A stretch of 64,000 bases of DNA from Cardinalis cardinalis. Taxonomy: Eukaryota > Chordata > Aves > Passeriformes > Cardinalidae. The notes below the pieces were generated by a model. That model did not search any database. It had not been told where the DNA came from and saw nothing but the letters and a program-made list of their open reading frames with translations. The position numbers and the translations under genes are program-made. Location: NCBI GenBank assembly GCA_014549065.1, contig JACDOX010000109.1:292195-356194 (forward strand). Reading direction: 5' to 3'. Positions 1 to 11,585 of this stretch are shown here, in pieces (position 1 is the stretch's first letter; every line of letters begins with the position of its first letter).

Positions 1-147
1 ACCAGTTGGGCAGGTAGAAGGCAAAGAGAAGGAAAGAGGATTCTTTTTTTTTTTTAAACACCAAAGCAAAATAAACCCAAGGCTGCTGGCTTCACTGAAG
101 TTTCTTGGCAAAGCTGGGCTCCCCCTTGCCTCCCCCCATGCCCCCAC

Positions 148-160
148 CACACACACACAC
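148..160. repeat. Short (CA)n microsatellite
   Basis: Thirteen bases of alternating C and A directly after a C-rich run. It is a short simple repeat with no evident function. Confidence 0.85.
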
Positions 161-696
161 TCTCGGCATCACCCATGGCAGTGCTCATTTTTACTGGAAA
201 AGGTCAGCTGGATGATTTATTGAACAGTTATTGAAGCTTTTTTACATGAGACTATATGGAAGAGTTACTGGAAAATTCAAGGAACTGGCTCGTGGTTGCT
301 ATCAGAACCAGGCCCACAGCCTTCCCAGGGCAGCCTGGCCTATTCCTGCCCCAGGAGAGGCACTGCGAGCTCCCCTTTGTGCCCATGGAGCTGGCAGGTG
401 GCNCTGGAATTCTGCAGGAGCAGAGGGCTGACACGGTGGGGTCTGGTGTTTGCTCCCCACACCACCCTCCCCCCAAACACCCACAGCAGCCGATGCCACA
501 GGGATGCCTGGTTTCTTTCAGCCAGGCACACACACAAGGACAACTTTCTGACGGTGCAGAAGGAAGGGATGGAGCTCCAGGGGCTCTCCTGCCCTNGGTG
601 CAGCTGCCCNCATCCCCTCCTGCCACTGCCTGTGCCTCGATTTCTCTGTGTACAAGCTGGTGTGCAGATACTGACCACAAAGGGGTGCTCTGGGTC

Positions 697-712
697 TTAA
701 TTAATTAATTAA
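697..712. repeat. Short (TTAA)n repeat
   Basis: Four tandem TTAA units. The same bases also create overlapping TAATTA homeodomain cores, but the perfect tandem arrangement makes slippage the simpler explanation. Confidence 0.8.
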
Positions 713-1219
713 CACCTTCTGCAAGGCACTTGGAAGGTCTTTGGTGGAGGGGACTACCAAAGTTCATATTATCAAGTGACTTAAGAGGCCAAAAATAAAA
801 TTTAATCTGTTTTTTTGCAAGTCTTTCATGCAACATTTGTCAGTGTGCAATCCAGCTTTCCAGCTTTTTTGCGCCCCTCCACAAATACTTTGGAGCTGCC
901 TTCTCCTCCCTTTGTGAGCTGAGCAGGGCAGGACCAGGGGCAACCACCACACTCAGACCCAGCAGCACCCAAACCACAGGGGACACCCCAGCTCCCCAGG
1001 GCAGAACCAACCCTCTAGCTGCAGACCAGGGCAGAAAAATTACATTTTTTCCAAGTTACTCAACGCAGCAAAGACACAAGGAAACACAGGCCTTTTCCAC
1101 TTTCAGGTGCTGTGTAAATACCGAGGCAATCATGGGCTGCCTGCAGCTGTGATTGCACCGTGACCTCCCAAGGCCTGATCCTGCATTATTCCCCACTGCA
1201 GCAGCCATCCCACGCAGAT

Positions 1220-1960
1220 GCAAGAACCACGGCAGGATCAGGTCCTTAATTAGCTCAATATTCTCCCCCCAGCCTCCGCCTCTCAGCACTTTCCCTCCCA
1301 AGGAAGAGTATTATTCATTAAGGGCTGCGCGGAGCCCACCGGAGCTCGTTTTAGNGGAGCTCTCCCTATGATCTTCCCAAGCCTTTAGCAGGGAGCGAGC
1401 CTCGGACTCCCTTTCATGGGCTGCATTGTGACCTGGCTTCAAAGTGTGCAAAGAGGTTCCACGGCTCCCTTTGTGCAGCACGGTCTCTTAATTGCACTTT
1501 TAAACACAGTGTAATTTTTGTAATTAACATTATGGTTTCAGAGGGCAGAGAAGCCTGCACTATGCTAATTACAAACTGGAGTAGTTGGAGTAGAAATCCA
1601 AGGCTCCGGTTGCTGGGGCCGAATGCAGTTTTTATGAAGGATTTCAAAGCTCCTCCGTGGGCTCTGTGTTCTGAGTTATCATTAGCATTTGATAACATAA
1701 AGAATTTTTATAACATGTGACAGATTTCGATGTGAAGATCTCACCTGATAACTGGAAAATTTACATAAAGATCTTCATTAGCTCTCTGCTCACATTACTG
1801 CGAGCGGAAGAACTACAGCGCGCTGTCTCCCTGCAAGATGGGGCTGGGGAGCCCAGGAATTNGTGCTTTATAATAAAATTTATAGTACCTTGTGAGGGGA
1901 GGTTATAATAATCCTCAGTGATGTTGGGAATCAGAGCAATTCAGAGTGGAAGGGAGCGCG
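1220..1960. promoter_or_regulatory. Candidate conserved enhancer block
   Basis: AT-rich block with several homeodomain-type cores: TTAATTAG at 1246-1253, TAATTA at 1521-1526 and CTAATTAC at 1565-1572. Further ATTAGC-like sites lie near 1681 and 1777. A short CpG-bearing segment (about 1800-1830) is embedded in it. The density of such cores and the absence of simple repeats resemble developmental enhancers that are conserved among vertebrates. Conservation is inferred from composition and motifs only. Neither strand shows a convincing exon. Confidence 0.42.
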
Positions 1961-2985
1961 AGAGGTGATGGGAAGGGATATTTCAGGATTGCCATGCAGC
2001 AGAGACTGCCAGCTGTGGCAAAAGCCATAAAACATCCCTGAGCAGCTGCTCAAACCCCCTCCAGATGCCCAGCACAGGCCAGGACCCATCCAGGCTCCAT
2101 CCCATGGCCATCACAACAGTCTCAGGTGGCCTTTGGATGGGGCAAGTGAGGGTTTACATCACTCCTGGTGCCTCTCTGCTTGCTGCTGGGCAGAGGGTGG
2201 CTGCATCTCTGTGGGATGCACTGCCCTCCACAAGGAATGCTTCCTTTGCTGTTATGGAGACAGAGCTTCACATCATCCCAAAATTCACACCACCCAGAAA
2301 CCATTAGTAAAAGTTGGTTGGTGTCCCTCTCTCTTACAATCATAACATCCCATGGCTTTCCCTGGGACAACACACAGTATTTCCCAGGCATCTGCGCTGC
2401 CCCAAGACCTTTCCGTTGCCTGGTGAAAGCTGCCTGGCTGCATCCTGGGGACACTTAATTTTCTAAATGTTTCATTTCTAATATAACCTTCAGTAAGTAA
2501 CTGAAATTGCTCACCAGCAGTGTCACAAATTAAGAGCTGATGCCCACAGAGCTGCTCCATGGCACACTCCTGCCACACAGAACCAGCCAGGATCTGAGCA
2601 ATGGCCAGACCTTAAACTCATCACACCAACCTCAGCCTACCAGGCTTCCTCAGAGTCTTTTGATGCCATCAGTACCTGTTTTNTGAATTTCTTCTCAGGC
2701 TAAAAAGCCTCTCCAGCACATTCAGCTTCAGGTAGAATAAACTCTCTTGCTCTTCCCCACAGGAAAACCAAGAACTCTCACCAGCTGGTGCACNAGCTTC
2801 ACTCCAAGTCGCCAAGGGGACTGTTAAAAAACCACTGGGTGTCTCAGAGAAGCCTCCTTACTCCTGTTGCATGTGCAAGAGCCACACTGGGACTTCCAGA
2901 ATTGCCTCTACAATGGAATCTCCCTTTCCTCTACTTCTGCAAGCCCAGTGGTTGGAGAAACCAAAAAGCAACCTTAGATCAATGA
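1961..2985. other. Non-coding stretch, no gene seen
   Basis: Unique-looking sequence of moderate GC. Several overlapping frames of 70 to 110 codons occur on both strands at 2065-2578. That overlap is typical of chance frames, and none has a recognisable domain. No repeat seen. Confidence 0.6.
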
Positions 2986-3560
2986 TCAAACTTTCATAGT
3001 AGATGGCTTTTATTTTTACAAAATATTTGCTTCCAGCAGAGTATATCTTAATTTACGAATGCAGAAATCTGTCATTAAGCTTTGACCCAGCTTCATGGCA
3101 TTGTCAAATGCAATAACGTATCTTTTAATAGTTTTATATCAAGTAAGGACATAACATATCATTAGTTTAAATGTATTTGCAAGCAATTACCCCCACCAGG
3201 ATATTTGTGAATGCTCATGCAAAATTGATGAAATTCTGACATGCTTAAACATTGTTCATTTAGCTCTATTCCTTATGTATAGAAAAAATAGAATAAATAA
3301 TTCTGCTGCCACTTGCAAACTACTGCTCGGCATTTTCATTCTGTGCGTGGCTTCTGTCCTGCCTTTAAACTATAGCCCTTGGTGATCATTTGGAAAAACA
3401 GTTTCATATATGTTTAATTTTAAATAGATGTACTAGATTATTCATTCCTCTTATTATTGTTCAATGCAGTAATTTAAACATGGACTAGATTTAGTGCGTG
3501 TCAGCTGCCTTTCTTTTACAAAATGGGATAAATTATTAAATGAGTAGAGGTTGTTTGACA
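2986..3560. promoter_or_regulatory. Candidate conserved non-coding element, strongest AT-rich block at left end
   Basis: Continuous AT-rich, non-repetitive block with many stops in all frames. It lies inside the long N-free interval 2795-4461. It has ordered, complex sequence rather than low complexity: for example an AACGTATC segment near 3115, ATGCAAAA near 3221, and several ATTTA and TTAAT words. This is how ultraconserved-type elements commonly look in bird and mammal genomes. Function is inferred; a cross-species alignment would decide it. Confidence 0.5.
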
Positions 3561-5189
3561 ACGGGTTTTCCACTACTTCACAAAAGAAAGACCTTTGACA
3601 TTCAGCTGTCTTTTGCAAAGAATAAAGAGCAAATCAATTAAGCCTCTATCCTGTGGTTCAAAACACACTGTTATGGCACATTCTTGCTTACCTCCAAGGT
3701 TGATTTGGGAAGACTCAACCCATCTCAGTCGTACCACGAGGTAAATTATTGATGTCATTGTCAGGTTGCCTTGCAAGCTGCACTCTCTGGCTCAAGCACC
3801 TTCAGTAGAGCCATTCCTACCCATTCCCAGACCTACAGAAAACTCCTATCAACCTCTGGCAACATCTTCCACCCACTTGGAAGATGTGTTTATTTTTGGC
3901 TGCTTCTTGCAGGGGCTCTGGCTTTCTACGAAATGTCTTCATTGACAATGGTCAGGAACTTTTGTGTTTACAGCTCCTATGAGAGAAGATGCCCAAGGAG
4001 GTGGAGGGGACATCAGCTGTGAGGTGATCAAAGCTAATTTTATAAAGTTGGTTGGCTCTGTAGAAACCAAAAGTGAAGGGTTTTTTTCTCTGCCAGAATC
4101 AGGATTTTTGCAATTTCACTATGTGCCGTTGATCACCCCTCACATTTTTTCCATTGTGTTTTTCCACTTCCGAATGACACAAACATTTTACAGCCTAGGG
4201 GCTGATCCAGAATAGAAATGAGAATCACTGGAAGTACACTTGGAAAACGACTACCCAGCTTGGGAGTCTCCCAAGCCCCTTCCTCACCTGTGAAGGATGC
4301 CTCCCTGCTATCTTTAGGCTGGAACTTCATTCACTCCAGTTTCTACCACCCCAAGTGACAGGATTTGCATTTGCTCCCCTGGGGCACTGCTCCTGCCAGG
4401 AAGCTCTCAGTACTGCTCAGCTCCAGCTTTCTATTTCTCCCTTTTCCCTGCAGGACTGGAGNTTTTTTGAGCAGTGTGACAGCTCACAGGAGGTCTTCAG
4501 GCCTGAGGACTGCCCCAAGGCCACCTGCACAGAGAGATATCAGGGCTGCAAGTGCCACCATACAAGAGGGAGAGATGCATATTTTTGAGCCAACGATTAA
4601 TTTGGAAATTTAAAAAAAAAAAATTTAAAAAAATCCAAAGTTATGCCTTCCCATAAATCTTTCCTAGGCTGCAATATTTTTCCTCACAGCAGAACTGTGA
4701 AGACAACAGATGTGGGGTTTGTGCCTGCATTTTCTCTTGGGGGGAGCTTGTACACACCCTGCCCGGGAAGCGCTCGCAGAATTTTACAAACTCCTACAAT
4801 CCCACTTTAGAGCATTGCTTCCTGAGGAAAGGTTAAACGAGGTTTAAGTGCAACGTAATAAACCTTCACTGTTCATAAAGTCGTGTGATAAATGCACATG
4901 TGGTTACTCTGGGTAAAAGCAGCGAGGTCAGCAGGCAGAGCTGGGAAGCAGCAGCCCCACGGAGCCAGATCCCAGCACAGGGCTGCCCATCCATCCATCC
5001 ATCCATCAGGAGGGTGGGATGCTCCAGCCCATTCCCAAACACCTCACCCCGAGCTGGGATAACTCCTCACCCCTCACAGACACACCACCTGCACAAAATA
5101 AGAAACTTCTGGCACTTCCAAAAGGAGCACAGCACTGATTGTGGTGCAGGTGAGCAGAATGGCACTACAATTATTATTGTTATTTTAAA
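3561..5189. other. Non-coding stretch, no gene seen
   Basis: Moderate-GC sequence with scattered chance frames. A perfect POU octamer ATTTGCAT sits at 4363-4370, a 12-base A run at 4612-4623, and a small AT-rich patch at 4838-4890. A GAG/GTAAGC donor-like site on the minus strand near 3690 follows an open frame, but there is no supporting acceptor or recognisable protein. No gene is called. Confidence 0.55.
4987..5006. repeat. (CCAT)n microsatellite
   Basis: Five tandem CCAT units. It is a simple tandem repeat inside otherwise unique sequence. Confidence 0.9.
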
Positions 5190-5440
5190 GTGAAACTCTG
5201 ATTGCTAGGGGCATCCCAATTTNATCGAGCTCATTTTATTTCCCCTTCATATATTTGAATAATATGTCCTTTGCTAGCAATAAAAAAATTGTCATATACC
5301 CCCTCACCATGAGTAGCAGTTTATATAAACATAGCATTGTCCTGATGAGCTCAGATATGAACCTCTTTGTTCACAGAATTTCTCCACAATCTGCAACATT
5401 TATGATTTAGAAAAGGAACCAAGGGGGAAATGGCCTGCAA
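5190..5440. promoter_or_regulatory. Possible small conserved AT-rich block
   Basis: AT-rich non-repetitive segment between GC-richer flanks. It includes TTTGCTAGCAATAA near 5270 and a TTTATATAAAC segment near 5320. It resembles the other enhancer-like blocks of the window but is shorter and carries an N at 5223. Low confidence. Confidence 0.25.
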
Positions 5441-7070
5441 GGAGCTATTGTGCCTGCAGACTTGCTTCACCAGGTAGGGATGTGGTCACAGAGTAATGAT
5501 CTTGTTGAAAATAATAATAATAATAATAATAAAAGTAGTAATGAAACAGTATGAACTTTCAGTGCATTCCCCTCACTTTGGAAGGCTAAGTAACATGGCA
5601 ATTTCAGCCCTGAGGGGCTAAAACTCAGCACCAAGGTGGCCAGAACCCCTCTTTGCCAGCACCACAAGAGTGTTGAGCTGCTCCTGTGAGTGAGTGGAAC
5701 CACCTGGACAGAGCAGGACAAGGACAGGCACCCTTGGTGACACATGGGACAAGAGACAAGGCTCATCCTCTGCAGCACAGGGACGCTGGAGAGACAGTGT
5801 TGGTCTGAAGCAGTGAAGTCTCACAAAGAATGGAGTAAATGGTGGAAAGATTTCCATCCTCAATTATGCCCAGCCCAGACAGTCCAGCTGGCGAGAGGGA
5901 AGAGGGATGTTCCCCATGGGACACCTCACAATAAGGACTTCACATCAGCGGCGCATCACCAGACAAAATCACTCAGAGGAAAAAGGAAAACAGAACGAGA
6001 GCTGCTNTTGAGAGGCTTCTTCAGGGGTTGTGTCCTCCAACCAGCACGTGGCCATGGTGCACAAAAGCTGTGAAATGCCACAGAGTGGAAGATGAGCCAC
6101 GTTCAAGAGGGNTCTTCCTTCCTTCACCACGCTGGTTTGGGGCAGACAAACCCCAAAGCCAACCCTTTATCCAGCAACACTTGGGTGGAAGCAGAGGTGC
6201 TCCACCAGCCAGACACTTGTTACNGTGAGGGCCCAGCCAGAAATTGTGTTTTTTGCAACAATTTCCTCCAAATTGGATTTTCATCATGATCAGAGAGCCA
6301 TTTACTGGAAGCAATTGCTAATTACACACNTGTCCCCCAGAGGGAGGATGTACAGCAAAATGAGCATTTTGGTGGGAAATTCTCACACATTGCACCTCCC
6401 ACAATTCCACCCATGGACATTTTCCAACAGGACAGGCTCAAAAGTTCTTCATCTGACTTCAGCAAGAGTTTTGGCTCAGCACAGTCCTGTGAGGGTCTGC
6501 TGTATATGTTTTGGCCAATTAGGAAACAAAACATGAAAACAAATACTCCTTGAATCACTCTGAAAATCCCACAGGGCACCTTGTCCATGCTGNTGACAAC
6601 TACAATATTTTTCTTTAGTCTATTCCCACTGTGGTTTTCACTGGCCAGCATGGCATGGCTTTCCTAGATCTCTCAGGAGACCAGCCCACAGACCACTAGC
6701 CTGTATTATTTTTTCCATGGCTTGAAGTTTTCCTTAGCTCAGTTTCATGCCATTACTCTTTCCACTTGAAACATCCCAGATAATTCTCCTTATGCATGCC
6801 CCAGCAGTGTTCCTGTCTACCCAAACTCCTTACAGGAGACATCTTGAATTTTTTTGCTCCTAAAGAAGCCAGGCAGCCACATCTGCNGAGGATGGATTTC
6901 ACCACTTTGGCAAGGAGCTGTCTGAAGATATTTACCTCCAATGTCAGCTCCTACATTTATGGCTGTGTGAGCCTCTCACATTGCAGAGGAGCTCTAGTCT
7001 AAGCCCAGCTTTGGGTGGANCTCACCCTGAACCCAGGAGGCTCTGGCTCCTGTCCCCAACACCTTTGTGT
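5441..7070. other. Non-coding stretch, no gene seen
   Basis: Mixed sequence with seven N positions between 6007 and 7020. Overlapping frames occur on both strands (for example 5744-6073 plus and 6322-6651 minus), all without recognisable domains and some running through N. Apart from one microsatellite listed separately, no repeat or RNA gene is recognised. Confidence 0.6.
5511..5532. repeat. (AAT)n microsatellite
   Basis: Seven tandem AAT-type units followed by a degenerate A-rich tail. Simple sequence. Confidence 0.9.
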
Positions 7071-8034
7071 GTGCATCCAGCACCAAAATTTCTGGGTTAC
7101 ACACCTAAATAAAATGATGACTATTTATTTTCTCCTTCACATAGGATAAAACAAAACAAATCACCCTGATAATTCCAGCATCTCACCTCAGANCCTGCAG
7201 GAGCTGCCTGTAGAACCATTAATCCTTTTATGGATTTACGGCCCCACAGTTACTTTGTGATATCCAAATAAACCCACCTGCATGAAAACTGGGGAGTCAA
7301 ATTTATTGCTGGAGCAACTCTGCAGAAGGCCCTGGAGTTCTGGACTTCAGAGCATGGGATTTTCCCTTTTCAGCTGCATGGGATTCTTTCAATAAAGGTA
7401 TAGTAGGGAGAGTAATGAATAACCTTGTTTTATTTAGAGTTTTGGGGACCTAGGCAAGAGCTGGTCAAAGCAGCTGGGATAAAACATTCTCCATCAGGAA
7501 ACACCATTTTGTTGGATAGGAACTTTTTGCAGGAGCCAGCACGTTCTGATAGAATTTCCTTTAGAACAGAAATTGAACCATGGCGTTTTGGTGAGAATAA
7601 ACCCTAAAATTAAATTTCATTGGAACAGAGCAAGTCAATTATTCATTGCCAAAGAAAAAGCTGTTCTGAACTGTTACTTCGCATTATATCCCTAATTATA
7701 AAAGAAATACTGAATTGGAATGAAACCTTTTGATTTATTGAACCAGAACATTTTGANTAATTCAGAAGAGCATGTCCCAGAAATGTGTTTTTTTACAGGC
7801 AATTTCAAACTTTGTGCCAGTTGTTCTCATTCAGAACAGATCTCTGCATTCTGCAACCACAGATTTCCCAGCTAAATGGAGAGAGGATGCATGAGAAAAC
7901 CCAGCAGTTTGCACAGAACTGGTGGCAATGTTTCATGTGATATTGCTCCTCACACTCCCAGAGCTCGCTGCCCACCCAGCCCAGCCACATCCCCACCCCT
8001 GTGATTGTCTGCAGTGGGGAGGAAAAGCAGGCAC
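7071..8034. other. Non-coding stretch with minor AT-rich patches
   Basis: No gene seen. AT-rich, non-repetitive patches at about 7200-7290 and 7600-7760 resemble fragments of the enhancer-like blocks elsewhere but are too short to call. The remainder is featureless. Confidence 0.5.
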
Positions 8035-8760
8035 CAGGCTGTTGAGTGGTTAACTACACAACTGGTACCTAATGGTCCTCATTTGCATGATTTTAATAAT
8101 AATGAGCAAAACCAAACAGTTAACTTGCACTTTCTACCTCAGCAAAACCGAGCTGTAATTGTGTAGAGAATAATTTTATGGGTGAAGTGTGCCCTATATT
8201 ATAAGAGATTAGAATAAAGTGCTCTAATATTCAATGTCTTAGCAGGTGCAGGCACTTACCTGGGCAATTAAAATCTTTTTAATATACAAATCACAGCCAA
8301 TGAGACTACCAGCACGACAAACTGGATCTTTGAGGACATACTGTGTTTGTCTAAAATAGATTTTTGTTTGCTAGCAATAATGTCTCTAACTTTTGTTTAA
8401 AAGAGAAAATGATGAACACAGACAAATTGGCAGGGGATTCTTTAAAAAAAAAAATCTTATTTCTGTGAAAACATTCATTGCATCTCTACCTTTGTGTAAT
8501 ACAAGCATTGATACCTTTTACCTAATACCTCTTTTAAAAAATATCCACATGCAATAATTGATATTATATTTTAAAGTTGTATCTGCTAGGGGATTCTGGG
8601 CTGGGTTGAATAGAGCTTGGCCTTAAAATAAGAATCTGATCATGGAAAGCATATGAATTTTCTTTAATTGATGGATTCATTAAGTTCATTAAATGCCCTC
8701 CTTTGTGCTCAGAGCATTCTGTGAATGCGAACAGGTAAGACAGGTGTAATGCTTCCTGTC
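8035..8760. promoter_or_regulatory. Candidate conserved non-coding element with POU octamer
   Basis: Long AT-rich, non-repetitive block lying wholly inside an N-free interval (7757-8997). A perfect POU octamer ATTTGCAT is at 8081-8088. Several ATTA-type homeodomain cores and a TAATTGTG site near 8155 are present. The block also contains two splice-like segments on opposite strands (8260-8340 minus and 8713-8734 plus). It could therefore be a regulatory element, a conserved alternative exon, or both. Conservation is inferred, not measured. Confidence 0.5.
8260..8340 (-). other. Possible 81-nt alternative or unannotated exon
   Basis: On the minus strand this segment is preceded by CACAG (AG at 8341-8342) and followed by CAG/GTAAGT, an essentially perfect splice donor (GT at 8258-8259). 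It is exactly 27 codons long and open in phase 0, reading Tyr-Val-Leu-Lys-Asp-Pro at its start and Ile-Ala-Gln at its end. I do not recognise the peptide. The upstream polypyrimidine tract is weak. An alternative acceptor 10 bases upstream would give 91 nt. A donor this good is expected about once by chance in 64 kb on two strands, so this is only a hypothesis. Confidence 0.15.
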
Positions 8761-10415
8761 AGAAAAAGAATTTCCCAGTTACTCCTGAGCAATTTCACAA
8801 CTTAAAAAAAAAAGAAAACTTGACTCAGCCACCACCCAGCTCTGCACATAAAACCACACTGGGTTAGTGTTAACTTGTGAATCTCTGCTACCTTTTAAGA
8901 TGCAGGATTTTGCACACAAATATCAGCCAAAACAGTGAAGGACTATCAGTAATTTTAAGGAGTGAAGGCAGAGAAGTGAGGTTTGTCACCAGGCCCANCA
9001 CTTCTCCCATCCTCAGTCCAGCCCAGGGATGCAGCCCCACAAACCCACTTCCCAGAAAAACATTTTGGGCAAGGACAGCGAATTTGTGTTGGCAAAACCA
9101 ATGTCCCTTTCTCCTTGTTGCCCGGTGGAAAACAGTCCTGGTGGTTTCCCGAGCAGGAAGCAAAGCCTGGCAGCTTCCNCACTCAATTCACACCTCTGTC
9201 TGTGCAGAGAGGTGCAAATTGCACCTCCCAGAGCTGCCTCTCCAGGAAGGTTTATCCCAAGGGAGGGCAAGCTTTGCTGCACGGCCACCCCTTGAGCAAA
9301 TCCTCTCCTGGAAGGCAGCTTTCATCCAGGGACACTCCTCACCCTCAGCTCCACAGCAGGGACCCCTGGGTCAGATGGAATTGCCACAGCTCCACTATTT
9401 GCAGTTGTGGGGACGTGCCAAGCCTCTTCTGGCTGCAACAAGAGGGATCACAGCCTTTCCCATCTGGGANAGAGAGGTGCTGAGTGCCTGGAAGATGTTG
9501 GAATAATTCAAGGCTGAAGGCAGACTGAGAAATGAGTTGTGTGAAGACCAACAGGGAGGTACTGAACCAACCACAGACAGAGCCAAACCATGGACATGGT
9601 GTGGGATCACCCTGTTGGGAAGAGGCCNAAAGTCCCACAGGGCACAGAATGACATCAGTTTACACACAAACAGAGTGTGCTCAGCAACTGAATGAGTATT
9701 TGGCTGGAAACTTGGGGCCACTTCAAACACTTTGCAGGTAACCCCAGGAGTCCCAAGAGGGAGTTGCTCCTCCTTGGAAGAAGCTGTTGGTTTCCAGAGT
9801 TTTGAGTCTGTGAATAAGTGGAAAATACTCCTAGCATGGCTAGTTAGGATCACTTCACAATATATGAATAAATACAGGCTTTTCCACCTCGAGAGAGGTT
9901 TCAAGACTTGNTAAACCACACACTTTGAAGAAAAGCTATGTTTCCAAACTAGGCTTCCCATTCCAGCCTGCAGAGAGACAGGCAGATACTTGGCATGACC
10001 ACCCCTGCCACAAACACCTTCTCCACACCCCAGGTCTATGACAGATCTTCCTGTGCAACTGGAAACGAGCAGCTTGGGCCTGTCCTCTGTATCTGGGTGA
10101 TCTTAAGTTGTTATCCCAGCAATGCCCAGACTGGGCATTGCTCTCTTGGAGACCCTTCCTGTGCTGAGCAGCAACGCTTGCCAGAAGCTCATGGAGAAGA
10201 ATCTAGAGAGAGCAGCANCCCACCGTCTTTGCTGAGGGGGTCACTGTCCCCCCTCTTTGCTGAGGGGGCCATTTGGCTGGCCCAAAACCCCCAAAGAGGT
10301 TTGAGAGTCCGGATCTCCCTCACTCTCCTATTTTAATGCTTATGTCATTAACCACAGCACACTTGGCTCCCTTCTTGTTAAACCATAAACATGGGAAAAT
10401 CCCTGAAGTTACCAG
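8761..10415. other. Non-coding stretch, no gene seen
   Basis: Moderate to high GC, CpG-poor, with N at 8998, 9179, 9470, 9628, 9911 and 10218. A 209-codon frame on the plus strand (8877-9506) and a 188-codon frame on the minus strand (9395-9961) both run through N positions and show no domain, bias or splice pattern. I treat both as chance. A short tandem repeat is listed separately. Confidence 0.55.
10226..10268. repeat. Two-copy 28-base tandem repeat
   Basis: The 15-base unit TCTTTGCTGAGGGGG occurs at 10226-10240 and again at 10254-10268, so the period is 28. The C run between the copies can pair with either G run, giving a small potential hairpin. Confidence 0.75.
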
Positions 10416-10419
10416 TGCC

Positions 10420-11110
10420 TTAAAAAAAAAATAAATAATGCAAGCTCTGAGCCTCTCTGCTTCTGCTGCGGAAACAATTTAAACCCGAGCTTTGGTTTGC
10501 ACCCAAGCTGCTTCTTAAAGAAGCTTAAAGCACTTTAATGTTCAGGCATTCTTGCACGCCCAGTATCAACATTTTGCCTCGCGGTCTCTTCCAAGTTCGC
10601 TGGGAAATGCACATCTGCAACTGCTTTACATACTTTTTGCATTCTCATTTCCTAGGCCAAAAGTCTTCCACTATCAAGCCACAAATTAATCTAATTATTT
10701 GGATATTTAGGCCTTTTAGGCTCGAGTCAGCAGAGAGTTAGGCATGTGTCTAATATTGCCTCTGCAACGTGACTGCTGGGGGACTATTTAAAGATAAGCA
10801 CATGGCTAAACACTGCTCTGAATTAAGCCTCAGCATCTTCAGAAGCTGGCTTGAAACAAACTGGGGTTTAGGCACATAAATAATTGCCTTGGAATAGAAA
10901 ATCAGAGGATGGGAAGGTATTTAGCAGGTGTGCACAAGCGCCCTATGAAAGGAATAGATTGTTTTGGACAAAAATACTCAACACATGGCTGAGATAGCTG
11001 CAATGATTAGGAGAAGGGAACAATTATTAAAAAGAGTTATTTTTGTAACTCTTCNTATGGCAGCTTTGAGGAGACTTATTTCACCTTTAGCACTGTCTTT
11101 TAAGACTGGT
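10420..11110. promoter_or_regulatory. Candidate conserved enhancer block
   Basis: Non-repetitive AT-leaning block that keeps scattered CpGs (for example GCACGCCC near 10554 and CTCGCGG near 10578). It includes AATTAATCTAATTATTTGG near 10683 and a short perfect inverted repeat GCTTCTT-A-AAGAAGC at 10510-10524. Only one N (11055) falls in it. The mixture of retained CpG and homeodomain cores resembles a conserved enhancer. This is inference. Confidence 0.42.
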
Positions 11111-11585
11111 CAATGATAGATTAGAAGCTTTTTTCCACAGTGCAAACATGAAGGTGCCGGGTTCTGCAAGGGGCCAGCCTTGCCTCGACCCTCTGGTCTC
11201 TGTGGCCTAAAGAAAAACAATTCCCAAGAAGGACTTGCCACCAAAAATCAAATGTGCAATATTGTAANTAGTTAAATGAAAGGAAATAAAAGTGAAAGCA
11301 AACTGTAAGAATCTCTACCATGTTTCCAGCCACAATTTGGGCATTTACATGCAATACTTNTGAACATTTAAAGAAGCTAAATTATCCAGGCCCATTATCC
11401 TGATGTTCAGATTCCACACATGACTGTGCTCTGGTGGAATGGGAGAAATATGACCACCCTGGGACAGCCAGCAGAGGGGACACCCGGATTTGGAATGCCG
11501 GGGATGGAGTTTTTGTTTGCCCTGGGGACGAACCATCCCTCAAAAAGCAAATTGTGAGGCCCTTGAGCAGCAACCCTCCTGAAAC
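11111..11585. other. Non-coding stretch, no gene seen
   Basis: Moderate composition, with N at 11268 and 11360. Short overlapping frames occur on the minus strand only. No domain, repeat or RNA recognised. Confidence 0.6.

Larger units (their letters stand above)
1..1215. other. Non-coding stretch, no gene seen
   Basis: Mixed-composition sequence with C-rich patches. Six-frame reading gives only short open frames, overlapping on both strands and interrupted by N at 403, 596 and 610. None resembles a known protein. Two small simple repeats are listed separately. No interspersed repeat recognised. Confidence 0.6.

Noticed and set aside
697..712. TTAATTAATTAATTAA considered as a homeodomain cluster
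   Set aside because: A perfect four-unit tandem repeat in plain sequence; slippage explains it better.
3573..3776. Minus-strand frame with a GAG/GTAAGC donor considered as an exon
   Set aside because: No acceptor with a polypyrimidine tract at a suitable distance and no recognisable protein. The donor is only average.
8877..9506. 209-codon plus-strand frame
   Set aside because: Crosses N at 8998, 9179 and 9470, so stops may be hidden. Several shadow frames on both strands and no domain.
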